44,961 nt of DNA from Pueribacillus sp041725775 (GTDB taxonomy: Bacteria > Bacillota > Bacilli > Bacillales > UBA6769), in the NCBI RefSeq assembly GCF_041725775.1, contig NZ_JBEUEL010000025.1, forward strand, positions 1-44,961. The letters run 5' to 3'. Below are positions 7,180-16,893 of the stretch, one piece after another; position 1 is the stretch's first letter; each line of letters opens with the position of its first letter. The position numbers and the translations under genes were made by a program. The notes beneath the pieces are model-generated. The model saw nothing but the letters and a program-made list of their open reading frames with translations, searched no databases and was not told the origin of the DNA.

Positions 7180-9813
7180 TCACAGTTTGAGTTCAGCCAT
7201 GCGTTGTTTCACGAGTTGTCGTTTTTCGAGATAATCTTTTTCTTTTGCTCGTTCTTCTTCAACAATTTTTTCTGGTGCTTTGCTCACAAACCCTTCATTT
7301 GAGAGCTTTTTCTGAACGCGCTCAACTTCTATTGTTAGCCTGTCGTACTCTTTTTTCAAACGTTCAAGCTCTTCCTCAATGTTGATCAGCTCTTCAAGTG
7401 GCAAGTAAATTTCTGCGCCTGTTATGACTTGTGTAACCGATTTTTCTTGTGGTTTTGCGTCGCTTGAAATCGTTAAAGCATTCGTATTACAAAATCTTTC
7501 AATATACGCTTCGTTCTTTTTTAAAATTTGTTCGATTCCATCTGACATCGGTTTCACATCCATTGCAATCGGTTTGCTCGGTACCACGTTCATTTCGGCA
7601 CGGATGTTACGAATCGTACGAATCACTTCTTGAATAAGTTGCATTTCTTCAAGTGATTTAGGAGCATGCCACTTTTCTTGCTTTTCTGGCCATGTTGCAA
7701 CAGTAATGGAATCGCCTTTGTGCGGCAGATGCTGCCAAATTTCTTCTGTTATAAATGGCATGAATGGGTGCAAGAGACACATCGTCTGTTCGAGTACATA
7801 AGCAAGAACAGAACGTGTCGTTTGCTTTGCTTCTTCATCCTCGCCGTAAAGTGTCAGTTTCGCCATTTCAATGTACCAATCACACAGATCATCCCAAATA
7901 AAATGATACAATTTGCTTCCAACTTCGCCAAATTCATATTTCTCACTTAACGTTGTAACTGCTTCAATTGTTTCATTTAATCTCGTTAAAATCCATTTAT
8001 CCGCGAGTTGCATTTCTCCATCTAAAGAAATCTCATCATACGTTAAACCGTCCATGTTCATAAGTGCAAAACGCGATGCGTTCCAAATTTTATTTGCAAA
8101 GTTCCAGGCTGCTTCGACTTTTTCCCAGTAAAAGCGAAGGTCATGTCCAGGCGCGCTACCTGTAACGAGGAAATAGCGAAGAGCGTCTGCGCCATATTTG
8201 TCGATGACTTCCATTGGATCGACGCCATTGCCTAATGATTTACTCATTTTTCTTCCCTCTGAGTCACGAACGAGTCCATGAATGAGAACGTCTTTAAACG
8301 GACGTTCACCTGTAAATTCAATCCCTTGGAAAATCATCCGTGCTACCCAAAAGTAAATAATGTCGTAACCCGTAACGAGTACATCAGTTGGATAATACCG
8401 TTTGAAGTCTTCTGCTTCTTCATCAGGCCATCCCATCGTTGAAAATGGCCAAAGCGCAGAACTAAACCACGTATCGAGTACGTCTTCATCTTGTTCCCAA
8501 TTTTCACTGTCTGCTGGTGCTTCATGCCCGACATAAATTTCGCCTGATTCTTTATGGTACCAAGCCGGAATCCGGTGTCCCCACCAGAGCTGTCTTGAAA
8601 TACACCAATCCCGAATATTTTCAATCCAACGTAAATACGTTTTTTCAAACCGATCAGGAACAAAATTCACTTTTTTATCCGATTTTTGCAATTCAATCGC
8701 TTGTTCAGCGAGAGGTTGCATTTTAACGAACCATTGTGTCGATAAATACGGTTCGACGACGGCACCGCTACGCTCAGAATGTCCGACAGAGTGAACGTGA
8801 TCTTCAATTTTGAAAAGAACGCCCTGCTCTTGTAAATCTTTAACGATTTGCTTACGGCAATCGAAACGATCTAGCCCTTCGTATGGACCCGCATTTTCAT
8901 TCATTGTACCATCTTCATTCATGACGAGAATGCGTTCAAGATGATGTCGATTTCCAATTTCAAAGTCATTCGGATCATGAGCTGGTGTGATTTTAACCGC
9001 TCCAGAACCGAAGTCCATATCGACGTAATCATCTGCAACAATCTCAATTTCACGATTCACAATCGGCAACATGACTTTTTTTCCAATTAAATGTTTGTAA
9101 CGTTCGTCATTAGGGTGAACGGCTACTGCAGTATCACCGAGCATTGTTTCGGGACGAGTCGTAGCAACTTCAATATGACCTGAACCGTCTTTTAACGGAT
9201 ACTTCATATGGTAAAATGCACCTTGAATGTCTTTGTAAATGACTTCAATATCTGATAATGCCGTTTTCGTTTCTGGGTCCCAGTTAATGATATATTCGCC
9301 ACGGTAAATGAGCCCTTTCTCGTATAGGTTAATGAACACTTCCTGCACCGCTTTCGATAACCTTTCATCCAGCGTAAAGCGTTCGCGAGAGTAGTCGAGA
9401 CCGAGACCGAGCTTTGCCCATTGTTTCCGAATATGATCAGCGTATTCTTCTTTCCATTCCCACGACTTTTCGAGAAACTTCTCACGACCTAAGTCATAAC
9501 GACTCATTCCTTCTTCACGTAGTTGCGCTTCGACACGTGCTTGTGTTGCAATCCCAGCATGGTCCATACCCGGCAGCCATAGTACATCATAACCTTGCAT
9601 CCGTTTCATTCTTGTGAGCATATCTTGCAACGTGGTGTCCCACGCATGTCCAAGGTGAAGCTTTCCTGTTACATTCGGTGGTGGAATGACGATTGTATAT
9701 GGCTTTTTCTTCGGATCAGCTGTTGCCTCAAAATAGCGCCCATCAAGCCAATACGCATACCTATTTTCTTCCGTTTTTTTCGGGTCATACTTTTTCGGCA
9801 TTTCTGTATTCAT
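7180..9813 (-). CDS. valS: Valine-tRNA ligase
   Basis: ValS is a class I aminoacyl-tRNA synthetase that charges tRNA-Val and hydrolyses mischarged threonyl-tRNA. The 877-residue protein shows the HIGH-type motif (KLHLGHA, about residues 50-56), a CP1 editing domain with TTRPETMLGDTAVAVHP, the KMSKS loop (GRKMSKSLGNG, about 520-530) and a C-terminal coiled coil (about 805-875, alternating Glu/Lys heptads) that contacts tRNA. The ATG at 9813 is chosen because GGAGG lies 8 bases upstream; an in-frame TTG at 9828 overlaps that site. Expression should be controlled by the T-box at 9857-10075. A degenerate repeat begins directly at the stop codon. Confidence 0.97.
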   Translation of the reverse strand: MNTEMPKKYDPKKTEENRYAYWLDGRYFEATADPKKKPYTIVIPPPNVTGKLHLGHAWDTTLQDMLTRMKRMQGYDVLWLPGMDHAGIATQARVEAQLREEGMSRYDLGREKFLEKSWEWKEEYADHIRKQWAKLGLGLDYSRERFTLDERLSKAVQEVFINLYEKGLIYRGEYIINWDPETKTALSDIEVIYKDIQGAFYHMKYPLKDGSGHIEVATTRPETMLGDTAVAVHPNDERYKHLIGKKVMLPIVNREIEIVADDYVDMDFGSGAVKITPAHDPNDFEIGNRHHLERILVMNEDGTMNENAGPYEGLDRFDCRKQIVKDLQEQGVLFKIEDHVHSVGHSERSGAVVEPYLSTQWFVKMQPLAEQAIELQKSDKKVNFVPDRFEKTYLRWIENIRDWCISRQLWWGHRIPAWYHKESGEIYVGHEAPADSENWEQDEDVLDTWFSSALWPFSTMGWPDEEAEDFKRYYPTDVLVTGYDIIYFWVARMIFQGIEFTGERPFKDVLIHGLVRDSEGRKMSKSLGNGVDPMEVIDKYGADALRYFLVTGSAPGHDLRFYWEKVEAAWNFANKIWNASRFALMNMDGLTYDEISLDGEMQLADKWILTRLNETIEAVTTLSEKYEFGEVGSKLYHFIWDDLCDWYIEMAKLTLYGEDEEAKQTTRSVLAYVLEQTMCLLHPFMPFITEEIWQHLPHKGDSITVATWPEKQEKWHAPKSLEEMQLIQEVIRTIRNIRAEMNVVPSKPIAMDVKPMSDGIEQILKKNEAYIERFCNTNALTISSDAKPQEKSVTQVITGAEIYLPLEELINIEEELERLKKEYDRLTIEVERVQKKLSNEGFVSKAPEKIVEEERAKEKDYLEKRQLVKQRMAELKL

Positions 9814-9856
9814 CTTTGATTCCTCCAACTATTATCGTTCTGAGCAATGTGTAAAA

Positions 9857-10075
9857 AAACAAAAAAACTTCCATCCACAAAAAGGACGAAAGTTAATTCC
9901 GCGGTACCACCTTTATTCACAACTAAAATAAATTGTGCTTCTCATCAACATATCGGTGTTTAACCGGCTTCTCCTACTTTCATAGTTCAAAGAAGCTGCT
10001 CAAGGGTGACTTCTGCGCTGCGTTCCTTAAGAAATCTCTCAGCTACTGATTTCTCTCTCTTATAAGGTGCATTTC
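9857..10075 (-). promoter_or_regulatory. T-box leader of valS (valine)
   Basis: The T-box core AAAGGTGGTACCGCGG (minus strand, about 9899-9914) is followed by a terminator stem AACTTTCGTCC/GGATGGAAGTT with a run of T at 9862-9868. The Stem I base (GAGAGAGAAATC/GAGATTTCT) lies at about 10025-10062. The likely specifier triplet is GTA (Val) in GAAAGTAGG, near 9975. Uncharged tRNA-Val should bind and stabilise the antiterminator, allowing valS transcription. Confidence 0.92.
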
Positions 10076-10122
10076 ACATACTAATCCCTTTCATAGCATA
10101 TCAAATCATTCAATTTGCTTAA

Positions 10123-10151
10123 ATTTTACCGATTTTGCCATGAATCGTCAA
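10123..10151 (-). promoter_or_regulatory. Sigma-A-type promoter of valS
   Basis: TTGACG (10146-10151), a 17-base spacer and TAAAAT (10123-10128) on the minus strand lie about 50 bases before the T-box Stem I. Confidence 0.7.
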
Positions 10152-10218
10152 GTCCATATGAACGTATTGTGTTATTTATACATACATTATGAACAACGAA
10201 CGATGAGGAGGATAAAAA

Positions 10219-10428
10219 ATGAATAGGTTCGGGAAAAAAAAGCAATATTATCGCCGTTTAAAATACCCACCGTGGTTGCTAACAGTTAGAGACACATGTG
10301 CTGCTTTCGTACTGCCATTAACGATCTTTCAATTTATACGCACTTTGCTGCTACCGACACCATTTGATGTCATTCTATTATTAATCCTTATCGGACTATC
10401 ACTTTCATTGTTTCTTGAATGGTTTTAA
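10219..10428 (+). CDS. Small membrane protein of unknown function
   Basis: A 69-residue protein with a very basic N terminus (FGKKKQYYRRLK) and two probable membrane helices (about residues 22-40 and 46-66). GATGAGGAGG lies 7-8 bases before the ATG, so it is probably a real gene. It is divergent from valS and convergent to spoVID. Upstream, CATACATT at about 10180 resembles a sigma-E -10 element, but no -35 at correct spacing was found. I do not recognise the family. Confidence 0.7.
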   Translation: MNRFGKKKQYYRRLKYPPWLLTVRDTCAAFVLPLTIFQFIRTLLLPTPFDVILLLILIGLSLSLFLEWF

Positions 10429-11496
10429 TCATGATTGATTTTCTGATTTCACTGGGATATACAAAATCTGACCTTCTTCAACTTGTTCATCGTGAAGCCG
10501 ATTTAGTCTTGCGATTTGTGTAGGTTGAAGCTCATATGACTCCGCAATGGAATCAAGCGATTCTCCAGGTTGAATAATGCGCATGCGCAACCGTGAAAAT
10601 TGCTCTTCTTCACGTGTCAGCATTTTTGTTAAATACAAAGCGTTTTCAGACCGGGTTTTCTGTTTGTTTTCTGTTTTATCTATTTCACCAATGTTAGTTT
10701 CTTGAAGCCCTTCAACATCCGACTCAACTTCTTCAACAGTTCGAACTTCTTCTACTTCAACAGGTTGCTCTTCATTTTCAAGCGTTTCAACTATGTCTTC
10801 TTCACTTTTATTACGTAACGACTCAAGTGCTTCATTCGGCTCGTTCTCTTCTTCACGACTTTTTAATTCGAATTGAGGACCGCTGTTTTGACGTTCCTCT
10901 TCTTCTTCCGTGTGCTCATTCTGAACCTCGTCCACTTCATGCAAGTCCATCGTTACTTCTTCTCTTTGACTATCAATCATGAACGATGTTTTATCTTTCA
11001 CGTAAATGTCTTTCACTCTTTCTTCAAAATCATAGTTGTCAATAGGATCGTTTTCGTTCGTTTGCTCTTTTTGAATCCCTTCAATTGCTAATTCTGCGGA
11101 CATTTGCAAGTTGCTTGCGTTCGGAATTCGATAATCAAACGTTTCCACCGTAACAACAATGTCATCGAGACTCTCGACACGATTGTTCGGGATTGTAATT
11201 TCAACAGGAAAATGATGTTGAAATTCAACTACATTATCATCAAGTTTACGAACTTCTTGTACTGAACGAAACGACATTTGCTCACTTGACCGTTCTAACG
11301 TCTCTTCTTTCTCAGACGTATGTTCTGAACGTTCGTATTCTCCACCTAACCGCAATGAACCTTTAATTGTTACGTAATCCCCTGTTTCTTCAACGTTAAT
11401 GTCCGGCTCTAACGAGATCGATAGTATATTGTCAATTTCATCTCCTTGCTTAAACCAAATCGATTCATCAACGTTAAATTTTAATGAGTTCGTCAT
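10429..11496 (-). CDS. spoVID: SpoVID, spore coat morphogenetic protein with LysM domain
   Basis: SpoVID sits on the mother-cell side of the forespore and drives encasement of the spore by coat proteins. The 355-residue protein has the conserved N-terminal domain (about 1-140, starting with FNVDESIWF and containing FPVEITIPNNRV). A long Glu-rich low-complexity middle (about 150-300) and a C-terminal LysM domain (about 305-350, PGESLDSIAE...ILYIPV) follow. It is shorter than the B. subtilis protein (about 575) because the acidic middle is shorter. It follows hemL, as in B. subtilis; ysxE, next in B. subtilis, is absent here. The stop codon directly abuts the stop of the convergent small gene. 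Confidence 0.92.
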   Translation of the reverse strand: MTNSLKFNVDESIWFKQGDEIDNILSISLEPDINVEETGDYVTIKGSLRLGGEYERSEHTSEKEETLERSSEQMSFRSVQEVRKLDDNVVEFQHHFPVEITIPNNRVESLDDIVVTVETFDYRIPNASNLQMSAELAIEGIQKEQTNENDPIDNYDFEERVKDIYVKDKTSFMIDSQREEVTMDLHEVDEVQNEHTEEEEERQNSGPQFELKSREEENEPNEALESLRNKSEEDIVETLENEEQPVEVEEVRTVEEVESDVEGLQETNIGEIDKTENKQKTRSENALYLTKMLTREEEQFSRLRMRIIQPGESLDSIAESYELQPTQIARLNRLHDEQVEEGQILYIPVKSENQS

Positions 11497-11535
11497 GCTA
11501 TCATCACCTTTCTTCGTGCACCTCGATATAGTACA

Positions 11536-11564
11536 GGTTTATGCGGTGATAAAAACGAATATGA
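11536..11564 (-). promoter_or_regulatory. Sigma-E promoter of spoVID
   Basis: Minus-strand TCATATT (11558-11564), a 14-base spacer and CATAAACC (11536-11543) match the sigma-E pattern (KCATATT, 13-15, CATAYAMT). It lies about 40 bases before the spoVID start. SpoVID is made under sigma-E in B. subtilis, which fits. Confidence 0.75.
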
Positions 11565-11585
11565 TTAAAGAATGCAAGTGATACA

Positions 11586-11625
11586 CGAAAATACCCGTAC
11601 TCGATTTAAAATTTTGAGTACGGGT
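11586..11625 (-). terminator. Terminator of the hem operon
   Basis: ACCCGTACTC pairs with GAGTACGGGT across a 13-base loop, followed by ATTTTCG on the minus strand. It begins about 11 bases after the hemL stop and separates the hem operon from spoVID. Confidence 0.85.
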
Positions 11626-11635
11626 TTAAACGATT

Positions 11636-12925
11636 CTATTTACTTAATTTCTCGAAGGCAACACGAACGGCTTCAATTGTTTTTTCAATATCTTCATCAC
11701 TGTGCGCCGTTGACAAAAACAGACCTTCGAACTGCGAAGGCGGAAGAGAAATGCCTTCTTGTAGCATCGCCTTAAAATAAGCAGTAAAATGGTCAAGATT
11801 AGACGTTCGTGCTTTTTCGTAATTCGTCACCTCTTCGTTCGTAAAGAACATGCCAATCATCGATCCTGCACGGTTGAACGTAAGTGGGATTTCAAAATCG
11901 TTGGCAGCTTTCGTTATGCCGTCTTCAAGCAAGTTCGCTTTTCTTTGAAATTCTTTATATGTCTCACGATTTAATTGTGAAAGCGTCGCATAGCCTGCAG
12001 CCATCGCAAGTGGATTACCAGACAGCGTTCCTGCTTGATAAATCGGACCGCTCGGTGCAATTTGTTCCATAATTTCACGTTTTCCACCATACGCACCTAC
12101 AGGAAGTCCACCGCCGATGACTTTCCCTAAACACGTTATGTCCGGAGTCACGTTAAAATAGCCTTGAGCACAATGATAATCTACACGAAAACCTGTCATC
12201 ACCTCATCAAAAATAAGCAAGCTGCCATGTTGTTCGGTAATTTGACGTAGTCCTTCTAAAAATCCTGCTTCTGGCGGAACAACGCCCATATTTCCGGCTA
12301 CTGGTTCAACGATGACGGCCGCAATGTCATCACCAAACTGTTCAAAAGCAAGTCTGACACTTTCTAAATCGTTGTAAGGCACAGTTATCGTGTTTTTTGC
12401 AATACTTTCAGGAACACCAGGGCTATCAGGTAGTCCAAGTGTTGCAACTCCCGAACCAGCTTTAATGAGCAACGAATCTCCATGTCCATGGTAACAGCCT
12501 TCAAACTTTACAATTTTATTTCGATTCGTATATCCTCTTGCGAGCCGCAATGCACTCATCGTCGCTTCTGTGCCAGAGTTCACCATACGAACAACTTCAA
12601 CGGATGGAACACGTTCGATGACTAACTCAGCAAGTTTCGTTTCTAATTCATTCGGCGCTCCGAAACTCGTTCCTTTCTCGGCTGTTTCTTTAATTGCTTC
12701 AATTACCGTATCATCAGCATGTCCTAAAATAAGGGGCCCCCAAGAAAGAACGTAATCAATATATTCATTCCCATCGAGATCGTAAACTTTAGAACCTTTT
12801 CCTTTTTCGATATACACTGGATTCATGTCAACATTTTTAAACGCACGAACCGGGCTGTTTACTCCACCAGGCATGACGCGCACTGCTTGTTCAAATGCTG
12901 CTTTTGAACGTTCAAAAGTTCTCAT
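11636..12925 (-). CDS. hemL: Glutamate-1-semialdehyde 2,1-aminomutase
   Basis: HemL is a PLP enzyme that converts glutamate-1-semialdehyde to 5-aminolevulinate. The 429-residue protein has NSGTEATM (about 119-126), CYHGHGD (about 145-151), the IFDEVMTGFR cofactor motif (about 238-247) and the Schiff-base lysine in CLGKVIGGGLPVGAYGG (about residue 265). The ATG at 12925 has AAAGGTGAGG at good spacing; the GTG at 12934 lies within that site. It is the last gene of hemAXCDBL, 16 bases after hemB, and is followed by a terminator. Confidence 0.97.
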   Translation of the reverse strand: MRTFERSKAAFEQAVRVMPGGVNSPVRAFKNVDMNPVYIEKGKGSKVYDLDGNEYIDYVLSWGPLILGHADDTVIEAIKETAEKGTSFGAPNELETKLAELVIERVPSVEVVRMVNSGTEATMSALRLARGYTNRNKIVKFEGCYHGHGDSLLIKAGSGVATLGLPDSPGVPESIAKNTITVPYNDLESVRLAFEQFGDDIAAVIVEPVAGNMGVVPPEAGFLEGLRQITEQHGSLLIFDEVMTGFRVDYHCAQGYFNVTPDITCLGKVIGGGLPVGAYGGKREIMEQIAPSGPIYQAGTLSGNPLAMAAGYATLSQLNRETYKEFQRKANLLEDGITKAANDFEIPLTFNRAGSMIGMFFTNEEVTNYEKARTSNLDHFTAYFKAMLQEGISLPPSQFEGLFLSTAHSDEDIEKTIEAVRVAFEKLSK

Positions 12926-12941
12926 CAATAGCACCTCACCT

Positions 12942-13928
12942 TTATTCGTTTTTCAACCATGTAGCTACATCTTTTGCATGATACGTAATGATTAAGTCTG
13001 CACCAGCACGTTTCAAACTCGTTAACGTTTCGAGCACGACTTCTTTTTCATCGAACCAGCCATTTTGAACGGCTGCTTTCACCATCGAATATTCTCCACT
13101 CACATTGTACGCGACGATCGGATACGGGAACGAATCTTTTAATTCGCGAATGACATCCATGAACGCAAGTGCTGGCTTGACCATTAAAAAGTCCGCCCCT
13201 TCTACTACGTCAGATTCCGCTTCGCGAATCGCTTCAAGCCGGTTAGCAGGATCCATTTGATACGTCTTCCGATCTCCAAACTGAGGTACACTTCCTGCCG
13301 CATCTCGAAATGGACCATAGTAAGCAGAAGCGTATTTCACTGAATACGACATAATCGGAATATGTTTAAAACCTTCTTCGTCTAGTGCTGTCCGAATCGC
13401 AGCGACAAAACCATCCATCATATTTGATGGTGCAATAATATCTGCCCCCGCCTTCGCTTGTGAAACAGCTGTCTTCGCATGTAGCCGCAGACTTTCATCG
13501 TTTTCAACATATCCGTCTTGAATGACACCGCAATGACCATGATCTGTATATTGACATAAACACGTATCCGCAATAACCGTCAACTGTGGATGCGTTTCCT
13601 TCACTTGCATAATCGCACGCTGAACGATGCCTCGCTCCGCATATGCTTCTGATCCGGCGTCATCCTTATGGTCAGGTACTCCGAAAAGCATAATTGCTTG
13701 AATCCCAAGTGCTGTGATTTCTTCCATTTCAGTTTGTACCTGATCGAGCGACAAATGATACACACCTGGCATCGAAGCGACTTCACGCTTTATTCCTTCT
13801 CCTTCAACAACGAAGAGCGGATAAATTAAATCGTCTGTATGTAATTTATTTTCACTTACGAGCTTTCTTAAACTTTCTGTTCTTCTCAGTCGACGGTGGC
13901 GTTGAAAATGAAGTTGCTTTTCACTCAT
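12942..13928 (-). CDS. hemB: Delta-aminolevulinic acid dehydratase (porphobilinogen synthase)
   Basis: HemB condenses two 5-aminolevulinate molecules to porphobilinogen. The 328 residues match the family length. The zinc site is visible as DTCLCQYTDHGHCG (about 119-132), with three cysteines as in the zinc-dependent class. The two Schiff-base lysines lie in SVKYASAYYGPFR (about 195) and MVKPALAF (about 250). The start overlaps the hemD stop by 4 bases (ATGA), which indicates translational coupling. Confidence 0.97.
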   Translation of the reverse strand: MSEKQLHFQRHRRLRRTESLRKLVSENKLHTDDLIYPLFVVEGEGIKREVASMPGVYHLSLDQVQTEMEEITALGIQAIMLFGVPDHKDDAGSEAYAERGIVQRAIMQVKETHPQLTVIADTCLCQYTDHGHCGVIQDGYVENDESLRLHAKTAVSQAKAGADIIAPSNMMDGFVAAIRTALDEEGFKHIPIMSYSVKYASAYYGPFRDAAGSVPQFGDRKTYQMDPANRLEAIREAESDVVEGADFLMVKPALAFMDVIRELKDSFPYPIVAYNVSGEYSMVKAAVQNGWFDEKEVVLETLTSLKRAGADLIITYHAKDVATWLKNE

Positions 13929-14728
13929 TTCGATTCCTCCTCGTTATTCAAAAACTGTACAACCTCTTGCAGTAAACCTTCAGTCGTATTTAAGTTTGCG
14001 ACAACATTTGGTGTAAGTCCATGCTTATGCATCGCTCGTTCAGTTATCGGACCAATTGCAGCTAAACAAGTTTGATTTATTTTACTTCGCCAATCGACTG
14101 AATCAAGAAGTGTCACAAAATGATTGACAGTGGAAGGGCTTGTAAATGCGATGACATCCAATCGTTCTGAGGTGACTTCTGTAGCAAGGTCCGCTTGAGC
14201 CTCTTCATTCATTCCTGTTTCGTATGCGACAACATCTTCGACGTGAATCCCGCGCTGGCGCAATGAATCGGGTAAAACGTCTCTCGCTAAATTCCCTTTT
14301 GGGAATAAGACTCGCTCTCCTCGTTTTACATGTTTCAATAACTCGTCAGCTAATGCTTCAGCTGTATAATCTCCAGCCGGAATCACGTGAGCATCAAACC
14401 CTTGCACCTCGACTGGTTCACGAGTTTTCTCTCCGACGACGGCAATTTTCATATTGTCGAGCCATTCAGATGGAATCTTTTCTGAGTGTACGATTGAAAA
14501 AAATGCCTTCACACCATTTTGGCTCGTAAATACAAGCCAATCAAAAGAGCGCATATCGTTCACCGCTTCAACGAGCGGTGTACGATCTGTTGGATGATGT
14601 ATTTTAATGAGAGGGATAACGACTGGAATACCACCTAACGCACGAATCTGATTCGCAAAATTTGCAGCTTGTGCTTTTGCACGAGTAATTAAAATCCGCT
14701 TGCCTTCTAATGGTTTAGCGCTCATCAT
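13925..14728 (-). CDS. hemD: Uroporphyrinogen-III synthase
   Basis: HemD closes the linear tetrapyrrole made by HemC with inversion of ring D to give uroporphyrinogen III. The 267 residues form the usual two-lobe HemD fold: LEGKRILITRAKAQA at the N terminus, DWLVFTSQNGVKAFF (about 63-77) and IAFTSPSTVNHF (about 190-201). The family is poorly conserved, so the operon position is strong support. The start overlaps the end of hemC by 14 bases; a second ATG directly follows the first. Confidence 0.93.
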   Translation of the reverse strand: MMSAKPLEGKRILITRAKAQAANFANQIRALGGIPVVIPLIKIHHPTDRTPLVEAVNDMRSFDWLVFTSQNGVKAFFSIVHSEKIPSEWLDNMKIAVVGEKTREPVEVQGFDAHVIPAGDYTAEALADELLKHVKRGERVLFPKGNLARDVLPDSLRQRGIHVEDVVAYETGMNEEAQADLATEVTSERLDVIAFTSPSTVNHFVTLLDSVDWRSKINQTCLAAIGPITERAMHKHGLTPNVVANLNTTEGLLQEVVQFLNNEEESK

Positions 14729-15656
14729 GATCGATCTCTTCTTTCACTCGATCTAATATTTCTTTTGCTCCTCGTTTCATCAATTGTTCAGCTAATGTAC
14801 ACCCCAGCTGCTCAGGGTGATCCCCCTCAAGTGTATCACTTATAATCAACTTGCCATCCGGTTCACCAACAAGCCCTGTTAAGCGCACGTGATGATCCGA
14901 CACGAGCTCAGCATATGCAGCAATCGGAACTTGGCAACCTCCTTCCAACTTGTGCAAAAAAGCACGCTCCGCTGTAACCGTCCGCATCGTCTTTTCATCA
15001 TTAATTTTGGCAAGTAGTTGTATCATTTCCTCATCATTTTCTCGACATTGAATCGCTAATGCTCCTTGACCAACAGCCGGCAAACAATCATCGATTGCCA
15101 TGTGCTCAGTTATAATGTCATCAGACCAGCCCATTCGTTCTAGACCAGCGACAGCTAATAAGATCGCATCATACTCCCCTTCATTTAACTTGCGCAAACG
15201 AGTTTCAATGTTTCCACGAATCCATTTAATTTCTAAATCTGGACGTTTCGCTAGAATTTGCGCTGATCTTCGTAAACTGCTCGTTCCAACAATCGCTCCA
15301 CTCGGCATTGAAGCGAGTGATGAGTATTTTTTCGAAATAAGTGCATCGCGATGATCGGCACGCTCGGGAACACTAGCAATCATTAATCCTTCAGGAAGTA
15401 TGGCAGGCATGTCTTTCATACTGTGAACTGCCATATCGATTTCACCATTTAACATAGCGAGTTCTAGTTCTTTAACGAAAAGACCTTTTCCACCAACTTT
15501 TGACAACATTACATCCAAAATACGGTCACCTTTTGTCATAATTTCTTTCACTTCAAATTCAAATGGTAAATTTAACTCTTTTAACCGATCAATCACCCAA
15601 TTCGTTTGCGTTAAAGCGAGATTACTTGTACGAGAACCTACAACTATTTTTTTCAT
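14715..15656 (-). CDS. hemC: Porphobilinogen deaminase (hydroxymethylbilane synthase)
   Basis: HemC polymerises four porphobilinogens on a dipyrromethane cofactor. The 313 residues show VGSRTSNLALTQ (6-17), HSMKDMP (about 80-86), GTSSLRRSAQ (about 122-131) and the cofactor-binding cysteine in EGGCQVPIAAY (about residue 240). The ATG has GGAGGG close upstream. It is separated from hemX by about 400 bases without a gene, which is unusual inside a hem operon. Confidence 0.96.
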   Translation of the reverse strand: MKKIVVGSRTSNLALTQTNWVIDRLKELNLPFEFEVKEIMTKGDRILDVMLSKVGGKGLFVKELELAMLNGEIDMAVHSMKDMPAILPEGLMIASVPERADHRDALISKKYSSLASMPSGAIVGTSSLRRSAQILAKRPDLEIKWIRGNIETRLRKLNEGEYDAILLAVAGLERMGWSDDIITEHMAIDDCLPAVGQGALAIQCRENDEEMIQLLAKINDEKTMRTVTAERAFLHKLEGGCQVPIAAYAELVSDHHVRLTGLVGEPDGKLIISDTLEGDHPEQLGCTLAEQLMKRGAKEILDRVKEEIDHDER

Positions 15657-16053
15657 GAGTCCCTCCTATGTTTTCGAGTTCAAAAAGGTTGATTAGACGC
15701 AAAGTCGACTCTTGCAAAATTAGATATACAACGTCCACACTCGCCAAGACTATGCATGAATCAACGTACTCTAGTGCTTTACAATTCACGCGAACACGGG
15801 CTAAAAACGTCGGACACTTATCATCCTTCTACAATACTTCATTCGATACATCTTTTGTTTGTTCAATGAAGTAGTGTTCAAGGTATGCTGACTAACATAC
15901 CCGATGAAGTATTACTTAAATCCAGTGCGTACGAGCATTTGTAGTACATCCTGTCCACACGATGTTCGCGCCTTTAGCAAAAAAACATAAACTTATAATA
16001 AAGAAGTGCGCTATATCTTCTACACCTTTTTGAACAATCCACTATATAAATGG
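15657..16053. other. 400-base spacer without a gene inside the hem operon
   Basis: No reading frame or known RNA is recognised. An imperfect inverted repeat, ATACTTCAT near 15836 with ATGAAGTAT near 15904, could fold a hairpin of about 80 bases. No promoter or terminator of good quality is seen. The base composition resembles the other decayed spacers of the window. Confidence 0.4.
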
Positions 16054-16875
16054 TTACCACCAATGAAACGTGGAAAAAGATTGAGATAGAAATATATTAA
16101 TTAATAAAAATAAATAAGCAGCAATGTTAATAAGTGCTAATTTCTTTCCGTGTTCTTGTTTCATTATTTTCATATATAACAAAAAGCTATACATCATTAA
16201 TACGATAATCGACGTCACGACTTTAGCATCGAAGTAAAAAAATGTATCGAGTGTAAGATGTCCCCAAATGGCACCCCAGATTAAACTAATGAGCAAAAGT
16301 GGGACACCGATCATTGTGAAAAAGAGTGACATTTTTTCTAGCTCAGGCAAACTACCAAAGCGACCTAACCTGCGGAAATTAATTTTATTTTTTAAGATTT
16401 CATATTGAATGAAATACATGAGCGAAAACACAAATGCAAGCGTAAATGCAGCATAAGCTAAAAAAGCCATTGCAATATGCATAAAGAAAAGTTCTGTCGT
16501 CATCGTTTCTGTGATGAATGGCAATAATTCCGTTTCAGGAGAAAATACATAAACGGACATCATAATAAACCCAATTATATTTGCAAAAAATACAAAAAAA
16601 TCAATCCGTGAAAACCAATTAATTAAAAGTGATAATGTAACGATTAACCAAGATACGAAATAAAGTCCTTCATACGGTGTTAAAATTGGAAAACGGTTTA
16701 TTTGCATAAGTGTAACAAAAAAATAAATGATTTGTAACACCCAAACAATAGAAAGCAACCAGAAAGCAAAGCGATTTGCCTTCCGGTTGTTCTGTAAGAA
16801 ATCTATAAAATAGCCGAGTAAGGATACGACATAAAAAATAACAGCACATTCATATATCCAGTCAAAATCGTGCAA
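16054..16875 (-). CDS. hemX: HemX, integral membrane protein of the cytochrome c assembly family
   Basis: A 273-residue protein with about eight predicted membrane helices, related to CcsA/CcmC-type proteins. In B. subtilis HemX lowers the amount of HemA glutamyl-tRNA reductase. Loops such as PYEGLYFVSW and the histidines of FFMHIAMAFLAYAAF and IWGHLTLDTFFYFDAK fit the family. The start is TTG, with GAGGAGGG about 7 bases upstream; no ATG is near. It follows hemA by 18 bases. Confidence 0.93.
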   Translation of the reverse strand: MHDFDWIYECAVIFYVVSLLGYFIDFLQNNRKANRFAFWLLSIVWVLQIIYFFVTLMQINRFPILTPYEGLYFVSWLIVTLSLLINWFSRIDFFVFFANIIGFIMMSVYVFSPETELLPFITETMTTELFFMHIAMAFLAYAAFTLAFVFSLMYFIQYEILKNKINFRRLGRFGSLPELEKMSLFFTMIGVPLLLISLIWGAIWGHLTLDTFFYFDAKVVTSIIVLMMYSFLLYMKIMKQEHGKKLALINIAAYLFLLINIFLSQSFSTFHWW

Positions 16876-16893
16876 TCGCTTGCCCTCCTCTCC

